A stretch of 64,000 bases of DNA from Candidatus Ribeiella danica (GTDB lineage Bacteria; Chloroflexota; Chloroflexia; Chloroflexales; Roseiflexaceae): NCBI GenBank assembly GCA_016717335.1, contig JADKFS010000003.1, positions 248,001-312,000 on the forward strand. The letters are read 5' to 3'. Positions 17,238 to 25,441 of the stretch are shown here, one piece after another. The position numbers and the translations under genes were made by a program. The stretch's first letter is position 1; each line of letters starts with the position of its first letter. The notes beneath the pieces were generated by a model. The model worked only from the letters and a program-made list of their open reading frames with translations, did no database searches and was not told the DNA's origin.

Positions 17238-18371
17238 ATGACGTCTACCGAGATCCGACTGCCCGACCCGCCGCACGGCGGCCCCGACGTGACGATCGTG
17301 CGCTGGCTCAAGCGCCCCGGCGACCAGGTGGCGGCGGGCGACCCGCTGGTCGTGGTCGCGAACGATCGGGTCGAGCTGGCGCTGCCCGCCGGCGTCGACG
17401 GCACCATCGAGCACCTGCTCGTCGCCGAGGGGGGCGCAGCCGCGGCCGGCGCCTCCCTCGCCAGCGTGACGAGCGCCCGGTATGTCGAGCCCGCCACTCC
17501 GCCTGAGCCGCCGGCCGCGCGCCCTGATCGGCGCCGGCTGGCGAGCCCGGCCGCCCGGCGCGCCGCCAGCCTGGCCGGCGTCGAGCTGGATGGGCTGCCT
17601 GGCAGCGGCGTCTCGGGGCGAATTATGAAGTCGGACGTGCTTGCGTCGCTGGCCCCCTCCAGCCCCACCCCTCCGGCAGCTGGCTCTGGGCGCGCGACTG
17701 TCGCCGCATCGCTTGCTGCGATGTCGGCCGCACCTGCGCCTGCCTTCAGCCTGGCGCATCGGGCGTTCCACACGCTGGATGCGCCACACGCGCTTACGGC
17801 GATGGAGGTCGACATGGGCTGCGTCGCCGAGGTTCGCGCGCGCCTTCAGCTCGACTTCGCGCGGCGCGGGCTGCCGCTCGGCGACCTGGCCTGCGTCGCG
17901 CTGGCCGCCGTGGAGGCGCTGGCGCGGCACCCGCTGCTGAACGGCATGTGGCACGACGGCTACCTGATTCTGCGGCGTCGCGTCCATCTCGCCGTCGCGC
18001 GAGCGAATGGCGCGACGGTCACGCTCCCCGACGCGCAGGACCTGAACCTGCGCGGCCTGGCGCGCGCGCTCGCGCGGTCGCAGTCGCCCGACCACGTGGC
18101 TGCGGCGCCTGCCGACAGCACTTTTACGATCGCCGAGCGCGGCGGCGGCGCCTGGTTTGGCACGCCGTCGCCCGGCCTACGCCAGAGCGCGGCCCTCGGG
18201 CTCGGCGCGGCGGCCATGCGCCCGGTCGTCATCTCCGGCGGCCAAGAGCAGGTCGTCGCGCGGCCGGTGGCGCTGCTGACCCTGGCGTACGACGCGCGGG
18301 TCCTCGATCAACACCACGCCGACGCCTTTTTGCGCGATATCAAGCGCCGGCTGGAGCATTTCTCAGCCTGA
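17238..18371 (+). CDS. degenerate E2 dihydrolipoamide acyltransferase-like protein
   Basis: 377 aa with the 2-oxoacid dehydrogenase E2 layout. A lipoyl-like domain covers ~3-75, a peripheral-subunit-binding segment ('RRLASPAARRAASLAG') sits near 95-135, and an acyltransferase-like domain covers ~165-377. Both catalytic landmarks are changed: the lipoylated Lys is Arg44 (in 'NDRVELALPA'), and the DHRVxDG motif reads DARVLDQ, with Ala353 for the catalytic His and Gln358 for Gly. It probably cannot carry or transfer acyl groups and may be structural or a relic. No E1 or E3 genes are adjacent. GAGGAG sets the ATG at 17238 over 17223. Confidence 0.8.
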   Translation: MTSTEIRLPDPPHGGPDVTIVRWLKRPGDQVAAGDPLVVVANDRVELALPAGVDGTIEHLLVAEGGAAAAGASLASVTSARYVEPATPPEPPAARPDRRRLASPAARRAASLAGVELDGLPGSGVSGRIMKSDVLASLAPSSPTPPAAGSGRATVAASLAAMSAAPAPAFSLAHRAFHTLDAPHALTAMEVDMGCVAEVRARLQLDFARRGLPLGDLACVALAAVEALARHPLLNGMWHDGYLILRRRVHLAVARANGATVTLPDAQDLNLRGLARALARSQSPDHVAAAPADSTFTIAERGGGAWFGTPSPGLRQSAALGLGAAAMRPVVISGGQEQVVARPVALLTLAYDARVLDQHHADAFLRDIKRRLEHFSA

Positions 18372-18421
18372 GCGCGGCCGGCGCGCCGCCGCTAGCCCTC
18401 CTTCACCACGCCGGCCTGGTG

Positions 18422-18427
18422 TATAAT
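18422..18427 (+). promoter_or_regulatory. -10 element for pfkA
   Basis: A perfect TATAAT at 18422-18427, preceded by GGTG, about 125 bp upstream of pfkA. The -35 region is poor. Confidence 0.45.
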
Positions 18428-18550
18428 ACGCCCAGCATGCTCGTGCGCGGTTCCCCAGCGTGAGACATTGGCGTTTCTGGTTCGGCTCTTTGCCGGACGG
18501 CCGCGGCGACCAGGAATGTCGCACCTTGCAGGACGCACATGGAGGCAACA

Positions 18551-19615
18551 ATGACTGGAGCAACAGGACGTCGCATTGGCGTATTGACGAGCGGCGGCGA
18601 CGCGCCGGGCCTGAACGCGGTGATTCGCGCCGTTGTCAAGACCGCCAACAGGCTGGGCTACGAAGTGCTGGGCATCGAGCATGGCTTCGAGGGCCTGATC
18701 GGCGAGCCGGTCTATAGGGTGCTGACCGGCGCGGACGTTCGTGGACTGCTGCCGATGGGTGGGACGATCCTGCATACGACGAACAAGGGCCATTTCGGCG
18801 GCAAGCGCGTGGTTGGCGCCGAGCACGACCCGTACCTGGAGGCGCTCGAGAACATCGAGAAGCTGGGGCTGAACGGCCTGATCACGATCGGCGGCGAGGG
18901 CACCCAGGGGATCGCCCAGGAGCTTGCGCACATGGGCGCGCCGGTGATCGGCGTCCCCAAGACGATCGACAACGACCTGGCCGGCACCGACCGCACGTTC
19001 GGCTTCGACACCGCCCTGCAGGTGGCCACCGACGCGATCGACCGGCTCCACACCACCGCGGCCAGCCACAATCGCGTGATGGTGATCGAGGTGATGGGCC
19101 GCCACGCCGGCTGGATCGCCTTGCACTCGGGCATCGCCGGCGGCGCGGACGTCATCCTGATCCCGGAGATCCCGTTCGATATCCAGAAGGTTGCCGATAA
19201 GATCATGGAGCGCGAGCGCACCGGCAGCACCTTCAGCATCCTTGTGGTGGCCGAGGGCGCGATGCCGAAGGGCGGCACGGCGTTCTACATGGCGCCCGGC
19301 CGGCTGGGCGGCGTCGGCAATGCCATCAACGACCAGCTGGCGGAGATCACCGGCAAGGACTGCCGCTGCGTCGTGCTGGGGCACCTGCAGCGCGGCGGCC
19401 CGCCGACGCCCTACGACCGCATTCTGGCGACACGCTTCGGCGCCGCGGCCGTCAACGCGATCCACGACGGCATCTCCGGCGAGATGGTCTCGCTGCGCGC
19501 ACAGGATATTATTACGGTGCCGCTCGAAGAGGCCACCGGCCACCTCAAGACCGTCCGCCCGCACAGCGACCTGGTGCGGACTGCCCGCGGCCTTGGCGCC
19601 GGCTTTGGCGACTAA
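18551..19615 (+). CDS. pfkA: 6-phosphofructokinase
   Basis: 354 aa. It phosphorylates fructose 6-phosphate in glycolysis. Motifs: 'VLTSGGDAPGLNAVIRAVV' at the start, 'ITIGGEGTQGIAQEL' (phosphoryl-donor loop), 'GVPKTIDNDLAGTDRTFGFD' with the catalytic Asp, 'VMGRHAGWIAL' and 'LGHLQRGGPPTPYDR'. The donor loop has Gly after Glu, and Lys replaces Gly before TIDND. This Gly/Lys combination is known from group III PFKs, where Gly usually goes with ATP use. GGAGG 5 bases before ATG 18551 favours that start over 18539. Confidence 0.93.
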   Translation: MTGATGRRIGVLTSGGDAPGLNAVIRAVVKTANRLGYEVLGIEHGFEGLIGEPVYRVLTGADVRGLLPMGGTILHTTNKGHFGGKRVVGAEHDPYLEALENIEKLGLNGLITIGGEGTQGIAQELAHMGAPVIGVPKTIDNDLAGTDRTFGFDTALQVATDAIDRLHTTAASHNRVMVIEVMGRHAGWIALHSGIAGGADVILIPEIPFDIQKVADKIMERERTGSTFSILVVAEGAMPKGGTAFYMAPGRLGGVGNAINDQLAEITGKDCRCVVLGHLQRGGPPTPYDRILATRFGAAAVNAIHDGISGEMVSLRAQDIITVPLEEATGHLKTVRPHSDLVRTARGLGAGFGD

Positions 19616-19616
19616 G

Positions 19617-19695
19617 CAGGTAACCCTGAACGCTGAACGCTGAACGCTGAAGCGAGCTGAGGCTGTTCATCGTTCAGCGTTCGTCGTTCAGCATT
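19617..19695. repeat. inverted heptamer repeat, TGAACGC type
   Basis: Four TGAACGC-type units, then a loop, then GTTCATC/GTTCAGC/GTTCGTC units: two complementary arms at period 7, between pfkA and a small reading frame. Confidence 0.75.
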
Positions 19696-19926
19696 ATGGA
19701 TCTGCTCTGGCTTGGCTACGACGGCCTCTCGATTAGCTTCGTGGAAGTGGCGGCGGTGCTGCTCTACCACCCATCGCTCGACGCGCGCATTATCAGCGCG
19801 TACGGGCGCGTGCCCTCCAATATTCAGGCAGTCGTGGTGACCGGCGACGGCACGTTTCTGCCGTCGAGCTGGACAGCCGCGCAGCTGCGCCGTCGCTGGA
19901 CGATCTGGCGGTTGCGGCGCGGCTGA
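19696..19926 (+). CDS. small hypothetical protein
   Basis: 76 aa, 'MDLLWLGYDGLSISFVEVAA' onward. I do not recognise it. Third codon positions are mostly G or C as in neighbouring genes, which argues for real coding, but no ribosome-binding site is visible and a heptamer repeat lies right before the ATG. It could be a remnant of a larger gene. Confidence 0.35.
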   Translation: MDLLWLGYDGLSISFVEVAAVLLYHPSLDARIISAYGRVPSNIQAVVVTGDGTFLPSSWTAAQLRRRWTIWRLRRG

Positions 19927-20188
19927 TACCCCTCTACTACCGCGCTGCGCTGCTTCCATCGAACCGTACCCCGTTCGCTTCTATTTCGATCAGTCGCGTC
20001 CGGCGCGCGCGGGGTACACTTCGGCTACTGGGCGAGCCGGGCGATGTGTACAAACTGTCATCCAACCAGCTAGCCTCGTCTGTGTTCTGAATGTAGACTG
20101 TAGCGTGAGCGTTTGTTCCGTCTCGTGCGGCACGGCTTGGCGGCCACATCCCCCGCCGCACGACGTCGGCGGCCCCCCGGAGGTTCGT

Positions 20189-20626
20189 ATGGCAGCAGTA
20201 ACGTGCCCGGTCGGCCGCGAGGTCGATGTGTATGTCGCGATCGGGCGCGGCCGCGATATGGCGACCGCCCTCGGCTTCGACGAGATCGACCGCACGCGGA
20301 TCGAGATCGTGATCCTTGAGCTGACTCGCAATATCCTGGCGCACGCCGGCAGCGGCGAGCTGCTCCTGGAGCTGATCGAAGACGGCGAGCGGCGCGGGAT
20401 GGTCGTGGCGGCCCAGGACGACGGACCCGGCATCGCCGACATCGAGCTGGCGATGCGCGACGGCTATAGCACGGCCAAGACGCTTGGCGCCGGCCTGCCC
20501 GGCGTGCGGCGGCTGATGGACGACTTTATGATTGACTCGACTGTCGGCGTTGGGACGCGGGTGCGGGCGGTGAAGTGGCTTGGCAAGCGCCGTCGTGAGA
20601 ATTATGTGGGAGGACGGCGATCGTGA
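20189..20626 (+). CDS. RsbT-like serine/threonine kinase (anti-sigma type)
   Basis: 145 aa HATPase fold. The N-box 'IEIVILELTRNILAHAGSGE', 'AQDDGPGIADIELAM' and 'TAKTLGAGLPGVRRLMDDF' match RsbT, the kinase that phosphorylates RsbS/RsbR STAS proteins and leaves the stressosome to activate a phosphatase. GGAGG seven bases before the ATG sets the start; the upstream 28 codons of open frame are unsupported. The stop overlaps the next gene's GTG (GTGA), so the two are translationally coupled. No RsbS is adjacent. Confidence 0.88.
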   Translation: MAAVTCPVGREVDVYVAIGRGRDMATALGFDEIDRTRIEIVILELTRNILAHAGSGELLLELIEDGERRGMVVAAQDDGPGIADIELAMRDGYSTAKTLGAGLPGVRRLMDDFMIDSTVGVGTRVRAVKWLGKRRRENYVGGRRS

Positions 20627-21210
20627 CGATCACCTGGGGCGCAGCCTGCCGCGCGAAACAGGGGCAGTCGGTTTCGGGCGATGTCTATGTCGTGCAGGAG
20701 GACGCTGCCGGCGGGATGCTGATCTCGGTGATCGACGGGCTCGGCGGGGGCTCCGAGGCCGAGCGGGCCGCTCGGCTGGCCGCCGACGAGCTGCAGCGGT
20801 CGCCCGACGCCCCGCTGCAGGATTTGATCCGCCGCTCGCACGTCGCGCTCCACTCCACGCGCGGCGCGGTGATCGGGCTGCTGCGGCTCGATCCGGCCCA
20901 ATGCCAGGCATCGTACGTCGGCGTCGGCAATATCGGCGTGCATGTGTACAGCCGCCAGCCGATCAAGCCGATCTCCAAGAACGGCATCCTGGGCTTCCGC
21001 CTGCCAACGCTGCTCGAGCTGCGCTATGCCTACGACCCGGGCGACCTGTTCGTCCTCTACAGCGACGGGGTGTCGAGCCATTTCACGCAGGATGCGACGA
21101 TCGATCTCAAGCAGCCGCCGCAGCGCCTGGCCGATCAGGTCCTTTCGGCCTACGGCAAATTGATCGACGACGCGACGGTGATTTTCATCAAAACAACGGC
21201 ATTTGTATGA
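20623..21210 (+). CDS. RsbX-like PP2C phosphatase
   Basis: 195 aa, GTG start overlapping the preceding stop by 4 bp. PP2C/SpoIIE-type features: 'SGDVYVVQED', 'ISVIDGLGGGSEAERAARLA' with the metal-binding Asp-Gly, 'SYVGVGNIGVHVY' and 'GDLFVLYSDGVSSHF' with a second metal Asp. Known RsbX dephosphorylates RsbS/RsbR and resets the stressosome. GGGAGG lies about 10 bases upstream. It forms an operon with the RsbT-like kinase and the histidine kinase after it, which overlaps its stop (ATGA). Confidence 0.87.
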   Translation: MTITWGAACRAKQGQSVSGDVYVVQEDAAGGMLISVIDGLGGGSEAERAARLAADELQRSPDAPLQDLIRRSHVALHSTRGAVIGLLRLDPAQCQASYVGVGNIGVHVYSRQPIKPISKNGILGFRLPTLLELRYAYDPGDLFVLYSDGVSSHFTQDATIDLKQPPQRLADQVLSAYGKLIDDATVIFIKTTAFV

Positions 21211-23960
21211 GCACTCCTCTGGCGCGCTGGCTGGCCGATCATCGCGAAACTCTGCTGCCACGCTGGCGTGAGCTTCTCGAGGCGCCCGCACACGCGAACG
21301 GCCACAATGGGCACGTGTCGAACGGCACGCCGAGCCCGGCCGGCACCGCCCACCCCGACGAGCGCGGCGTCCTGCTCGCGTCGATCTACGATGGCCTGAT
21401 CCGCGCGGCCGACGGCGACTACGCGCCGCTCGACGAGTGCCTGCGGCTCCTGCGCGCGCTGCGCACGCACCCCGGTGAGGACGAGCTGCCGCAGCAGCTC
21501 GCGCTGACGTTTCAGCTCCGCCGCGCCGCCTGGGGGCTGCTGTTCGGCGAAGGCCAGCCCTCGGCCAGCGCGCGGGCACGCCAGGAGCGGAGCCGGATCG
21601 CCGACGACCTCGACCAGCTGATCGAGTATGCCGCGGTCACGCTCACGCAGCAGTGGATCGCCTCGGCCGAGGTCGTACAGCGCGAGCTGCACGAGACGAA
21701 AATGCTGGTCGAGAGCCTGTACCACGACACTGAGGCCACCGACCGCACGACCATCCAGATTTCCAACCTCAACCAGATCGCCCAGGGACTCTCGGCCAAC
21801 CTGGATCGAGCGCAGCAGCTCGAGATCGTCGGCGACAAGCTCAAGTCCACGCTCGAAGTTGCGATCCTGACGATCTGGCTCTACGATGCCGACGCGCGCG
21901 CGCTGTACGTCGCGCGCGACTGGGGCGCATTTCAGCAGGCCGACGCTGACGGCACGGCGCAGGCGCGCATTCCCGTGGCCGATCCGGACGACCTGGTGGC
22001 GCGCGCGTTTCAAAAGGGCGAGCTGCAGATCGAGGACCACGTCGACGCGGCGAAGCAGGGCGGCTGGTTCCGGCCCGGCTGCGCGGTGCTGGTCGCGCCG
22101 CTGGTCGCGCCCGGCCACGTGATCGGGGCGATCGCGATCCAGGACCCGTCGGCCGAGGTGTTTCGCGACCGATCGCAGCAGGACTTCGTCCGGTCGGCCG
22201 CCAGCCAGGCCGCGATCGCGCTCGAGAACGCCCGGCTCTACGACGAGGTGCTCAGCTTCAACTCGGTGCTCGAGCAGCGCATCGCCGAGCGCACCCGCGA
22301 GCTGCAGGTCGAGCGCGATATGCTTGAGACGCTTCACCAGATCACGCTCGAGACGACCAGCACGCTCGACCGCGACTCGCTGCTCGATGCGTCGCTGGGC
22401 GCGCTGGCCAAGCTGGTGGACGTGCAGCACGGCTCGATCATGCTGATCGAGCCCGAGACCGAGCACCTGGTCGACTGCGCGGTGCTCGGCCGCAACGAGT
22501 CGATCGGCTACACCCGCTTCGCGCTCGGCCAGGGTGTCGTCGGCTGGGTCGCGCAGCACAAGAAGCCCGCGCTCGTCGCGGATGTCAGCGTCGACCCGCG
22601 CTGGATCGAGCTGCCGGGCGCCGACGAGTCGCGCAAGCAGACCGGCTCGATGATCGCCGTCCCGCTGATCGCCCACCACCAGGTGCTTGGCGCGCTGCTG
22701 CTCTCCCACGACCAGGTGGGCTACTTCAACGAGGATCACCTGCGCCTGCTCAGCGCCTCGGCCGACCAGATCGCGATCGGCATCAATAACGCGCAGCTCT
22801 ACACCGAGATCGAGAAGGAGCTACTACACCGCAGCGAGATGTTCCAGCGCCAGGAGTCCGAGGCCAGCCAGAGCCAGGCGATCCTGCAGAGCCTTTCGGA
22901 TGGCGTGATCGTCTGCGGCGAAGACGGCGCCGTGCTGACCGCGAATCTGGCGGTCGCGCGCATGCTCGATCGCTCGATCGAGGAGCTGGTGATCTGGAAT
23001 CTGCCCGAGCTGCTGGCGCGGCTGCTCGGGTCGCGCGCCGGCGCGATGCCGATCCGAGATCTGCTGGACAGCCCGCTGAACGATCGGCACGAGCCGCGCA
23101 CCTTCGCGACCACCTTCGCGCTTGGCACGCGGATCATCAACGTGACGCTCGGGCCGGTGCTCAACAGCAAGGAGAGTCTGATCGGCGCGGTGGCGGTGTT
23201 CCGCGACATCACGCTTGAGGTCGAGTCCGACCGGCTCAAGACCGAGTTCATCGCCACAGTCTCGCACGAGCTGCGCACGCCGATGACGTCGATCAAAGGC
23301 TTCACCCAGCTCTTGGCGCTCGGCAGCCTCGGGCCGATCAACGAGACCCAGAAAGAGTTCCTGCAGATCATTCAGACCAACGCCGAGCGCATGATCTCGA
23401 TCATCAACGACCTGCTCGACATCACCAAGATCGAGACCGGCAGCGTCGAGCTGGACATGCGCCCGCTGCACCTGGCCGAGACGCTCAGCAATGTCGTGAT
23501 GGATCTGCAGCCGCTCCTGCAGGCGCGCGGGCACGACCTGGCGATCAGCATTCCGCCCGGCCTGCCGTTGCTGCGCGCGGACGCCAGGCGCTTCAACCAG
23601 ATCCTCGGGAACCTGCTGTCGAACGCGGTCAAGTACACGCCGCGCGGCGGCAAGATCAGCCTGACGGCGCGCGAGGTCGGGGCCGAGGCCGTGCCGCTGG
23701 CGCTGCGCGAGGGGCTCAAGCCGACGCGCTACGCGCTGGTCGAGGTGTGCGACAGCGGGGTCGGCATCGCGCCGGAGGAGCAGGAGCGCATCTTCGAGCG
23801 CTTCTATCGCACCGAGAATCCGCTCAAAATCGAGGCCGGCGGTACCGGCCTTGGCCTCTCGCTGGCCCGGCCGCTGCTGCTGCTCTTCGGCGGCCGGCTG
23901 TGGGTCCGCAGCGCCGTCGGCGAGGGCAGCACCTTCAGCTTCGTGATACCCGCCGCCTGA
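21207..23960 (+). CDS. soluble GAF-GAF-PAS sensor histidine kinase
   Basis: 917 aa with no membrane helix. The N-terminus 'MSTPLARWLADHRETLLPRW' resembles an RsbRD/globin-like sensor domain. Two GAF-like domains follow (~170-345 and ~375-530) with a coiled coil between them ('EQRIAERTRELQVERDM'), then a PAS-like region (~545-655). HisKA has His687 in 'ATVSHELRTPM'. HATPase has the N-box near 797, DSGVGI near 848 and GGTGLGLSL near 879. ATGA overlap with the phosphatase couples it to the Rsb genes. No response regulator is adjacent, so output may be to a distant regulator. Confidence 0.9.
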   Translation: MSTPLARWLADHRETLLPRWRELLEAPAHANGHNGHVSNGTPSPAGTAHPDERGVLLASIYDGLIRAADGDYAPLDECLRLLRALRTHPGEDELPQQLALTFQLRRAAWGLLFGEGQPSASARARQERSRIADDLDQLIEYAAVTLTQQWIASAEVVQRELHETKMLVESLYHDTEATDRTTIQISNLNQIAQGLSANLDRAQQLEIVGDKLKSTLEVAILTIWLYDADARALYVARDWGAFQQADADGTAQARIPVADPDDLVARAFQKGELQIEDHVDAAKQGGWFRPGCAVLVAPLVAPGHVIGAIAIQDPSAEVFRDRSQQDFVRSAASQAAIALENARLYDEVLSFNSVLEQRIAERTRELQVERDMLETLHQITLETTSTLDRDSLLDASLGALAKLVDVQHGSIMLIEPETEHLVDCAVLGRNESIGYTRFALGQGVVGWVAQHKKPALVADVSVDPRWIELPGADESRKQTGSMIAVPLIAHHQVLGALLLSHDQVGYFNEDHLRLLSASADQIAIGINNAQLYTEIEKELLHRSEMFQRQESEASQSQAILQSLSDGVIVCGEDGAVLTANLAVARMLDRSIEELVIWNLPELLARLLGSRAGAMPIRDLLDSPLNDRHEPRTFATTFALGTRIINVTLGPVLNSKESLIGAVAVFRDITLEVESDRLKTEFIATVSHELRTPMTSIKGFTQLLALGSLGPINETQKEFLQIIQTNAERMISIINDLLDITKIETGSVELDMRPLHLAETLSNVVMDLQPLLQARGHDLAISIPPGLPLLRADARRFNQILGNLLSNAVKYTPRGGKISLTAREVGAEAVPLALREGLKPTRYALVEVCDSGVGIAPEEQERIFERFYRTENPLKIEAGGTGLGLSLARPLLLLFGGRLWVRSAVGEGSTFSFVIPAA

Positions 23961-23968
23961 TCCCGCTG

Positions 23969-24039
23969 CCAGTTTTGACTTTTGAGTTTTGAGTTGGGGC
24001 CGTACCTCAACTTAGAACTCAAAACTCAAAACTTAGAAC
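23969..24039. repeat. TTTTGAG-type inverted heptamer repeat
   Basis: Left arm TTTTGACTTTTGAGTTTTGAG, loop, right arm with CTCAAAA and TTAGAAC units. It fills the gap between the convergent histidine kinase and YtkA-like genes. Confidence 0.75.
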
Positions 24040-24471
24040 TTACAAGGGATCAACCTTCTGCGTAAACGTGGCCACGTGCTCCTTGCCCGCCACCGTGGCG
24101 TGGATCTTCAAGATCCAGTCGCCCTCCATCGTGAACACCCCTCTGATGCGGTACTGGCCGCCGCCGAGCGGCTCGCCGAGCGGCTGATTGCTCTTCATCG
24201 GCATGGCCGGCATGTCCTGCTCCATGAAGACCGTCGCGCCGTCGATAGGCTTGCCGGCGGCGTCCGCCAGCGTCACGAACAGCTCGTAGTCCTGCAGCAG
24301 CGCGAGCGCGCGCGGCTGCTCCAGCGTGATCGTCAGCCCGTCGGCCGGCTGCTGCGCGGCGATGTAGCCGGACCTGCCGCCGCAGCCCACGAGAACGGCC
24401 AGAGCGAGCGCAAGGCGCAAAGCGTAACGCGTGATGTGTGGAGCGGGCAATCTCACCTTGTCACCTGTCAT
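24040..24471 (-). CDS. YtkA-like lipoprotein
   Basis: 143 aa. A signal with lipobox 'LAVLVGCGG' (Cys near residue 30) marks it as a lipoprotein. The remainder ('GLTITLEQPRALALLQDYEL', 'FVTLADAAGKPIDGA', 'QDMPAMPM', 'GGGQYRIRGVFTMEGDW') matches the YtkA/FixH-like beta-sandwich. The Met-rich 'MEQDMPAMPM' hints at metal (copper) binding, an inference from related domains. The start overlaps the upstream gene's stop (ATGA at 24468-24471). It is the last gene of the minus-strand unit beginning with thrH. Confidence 0.75.
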   Translation of the reverse strand: MTGDKVRLPAPHITRYALRLALALAVLVGCGGRSGYIAAQQPADGLTITLEQPRALALLQDYELFVTLADAAGKPIDGATVFMEQDMPAMPMKSNQPLGEPLGGGQYRIRGVFTMEGDWILKIHATVAGKEHVATFTQKVDPL

Positions 24472-25439
24472 ACATCAGCGGCCTGCGCGTCGGCCGGCGG
24501 CGGCGAGCCGAGCGGGTAGCGCAGTGAGACCAGGAAGCCGACGACGATGTGCTCGACGTTGACCAGCAGGTACAGCGCCGAGAGCGCCAGGGCGAGCTCG
24601 GTGCTGTAGCCGTAGCGCGCCAGCACGGCGATCAGGATGGCGTCGCGCACGCCGATGCCCGAGAAGCTGATCGGCAGCGCCTGCAGGATGGCGATCAGCG
24701 CGGTGGAGGAGATGATCGCCAGGAGCGGCACGTTCGTCAGCCCGAGCGCCAGGAACAGCAGGTAGATCCGGACGATCGTCGACGTGGCCGAGCCGATCGT
24801 CGCGAGCGTGAGCTGCGCCAGCAGCCCCGGCCGCAGGCTCAGGCCGGAGAACTGGTCGCGCCAGCGCTCGATCGTGGCGCGAATGCGGGCCGGCATCAGC
24901 GGCAGCGTGCGGGTCATGAGCCACTCGCGCGGCCGGCGCGCCATCAGGCCCGGCGTGAGCAGCATGATCGCCGCGGCGAACACGAGCGTCGCGACCTGGG
25001 CCGAGCGCGGCAGCAGGTCGAGGAACTCGACCAGCGCCAGCAGCGCCAGCAGCGCCATCGCCAGGAAGTCGAACAGCCGGTCGAGCACGATGCTGAACAG
25101 CGCCGGCGCCAGCGGCTGCCCGCGCTCGCGCAGGTACCAGGCCTTGACGAAATCGCCCGACTGGCCCGGCGTGGTGCCGCCCAGGAACAGGCCGATCGTG
25201 TACAGCGCCATCGAGTAGCCGAGCGGCGGCGCCTGCATGCCCAGCTCGCGCATCAGCAGGTTCCAGCGCCAGGCCTTCACGATCACGAACAGCGGCATGA
25301 GCGCCAGCGAGAGCACGAACGGCCAGATCGCGATGTTGCCCAGGCTGGCGGCGATCTGGCGAAAGTCGCTGCGCCACAGGAACACGATCAGCAGCGCTGG
25401 GCCGATCAGCCGGATCCCCCAGCGGAGGTATTTGTTCAT
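24468..25439 (-). CDS. lysylphosphatidylglycerol synthase TM-region family protein (UPF0104)
   Basis: 323 aa with about eight membrane helices. The family marks are 'LGGTTPGQSGDFVKAWYL' and 'ILQALPISFSGIGVRDAI', as in UPF0104/AglD-C-terminal proteins thought to move or modify polyprenyl-linked or lipid substrates. It starts two bases after the stop of the GT2 gene upstream, a pairing often seen for glycolipid synthesis. Exact substrate unknown. Confidence 0.85.
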   Translation of the reverse strand: MNKYLRWGIRLIGPALLIVFLWRSDFRQIAASLGNIAIWPFVLSLALMPLFVIVKAWRWNLLMRELGMQAPPLGYSMALYTIGLFLGGTTPGQSGDFVKAWYLRERGQPLAPALFSIVLDRLFDFLAMALLALLALVEFLDLLPRSAQVATLVFAAAIMLLTPGLMARRPREWLMTRTLPLMPARIRATIERWRDQFSGLSLRPGLLAQLTLATIGSATSTIVRIYLLFLALGLTNVPLLAIISSTALIAILQALPISFSGIGVRDAILIAVLARYGYSTELALALSALYLLVNVEHIVVGFLVSLRYPLGSPPPADAQAADV

Positions 25440-25441
25440 TG

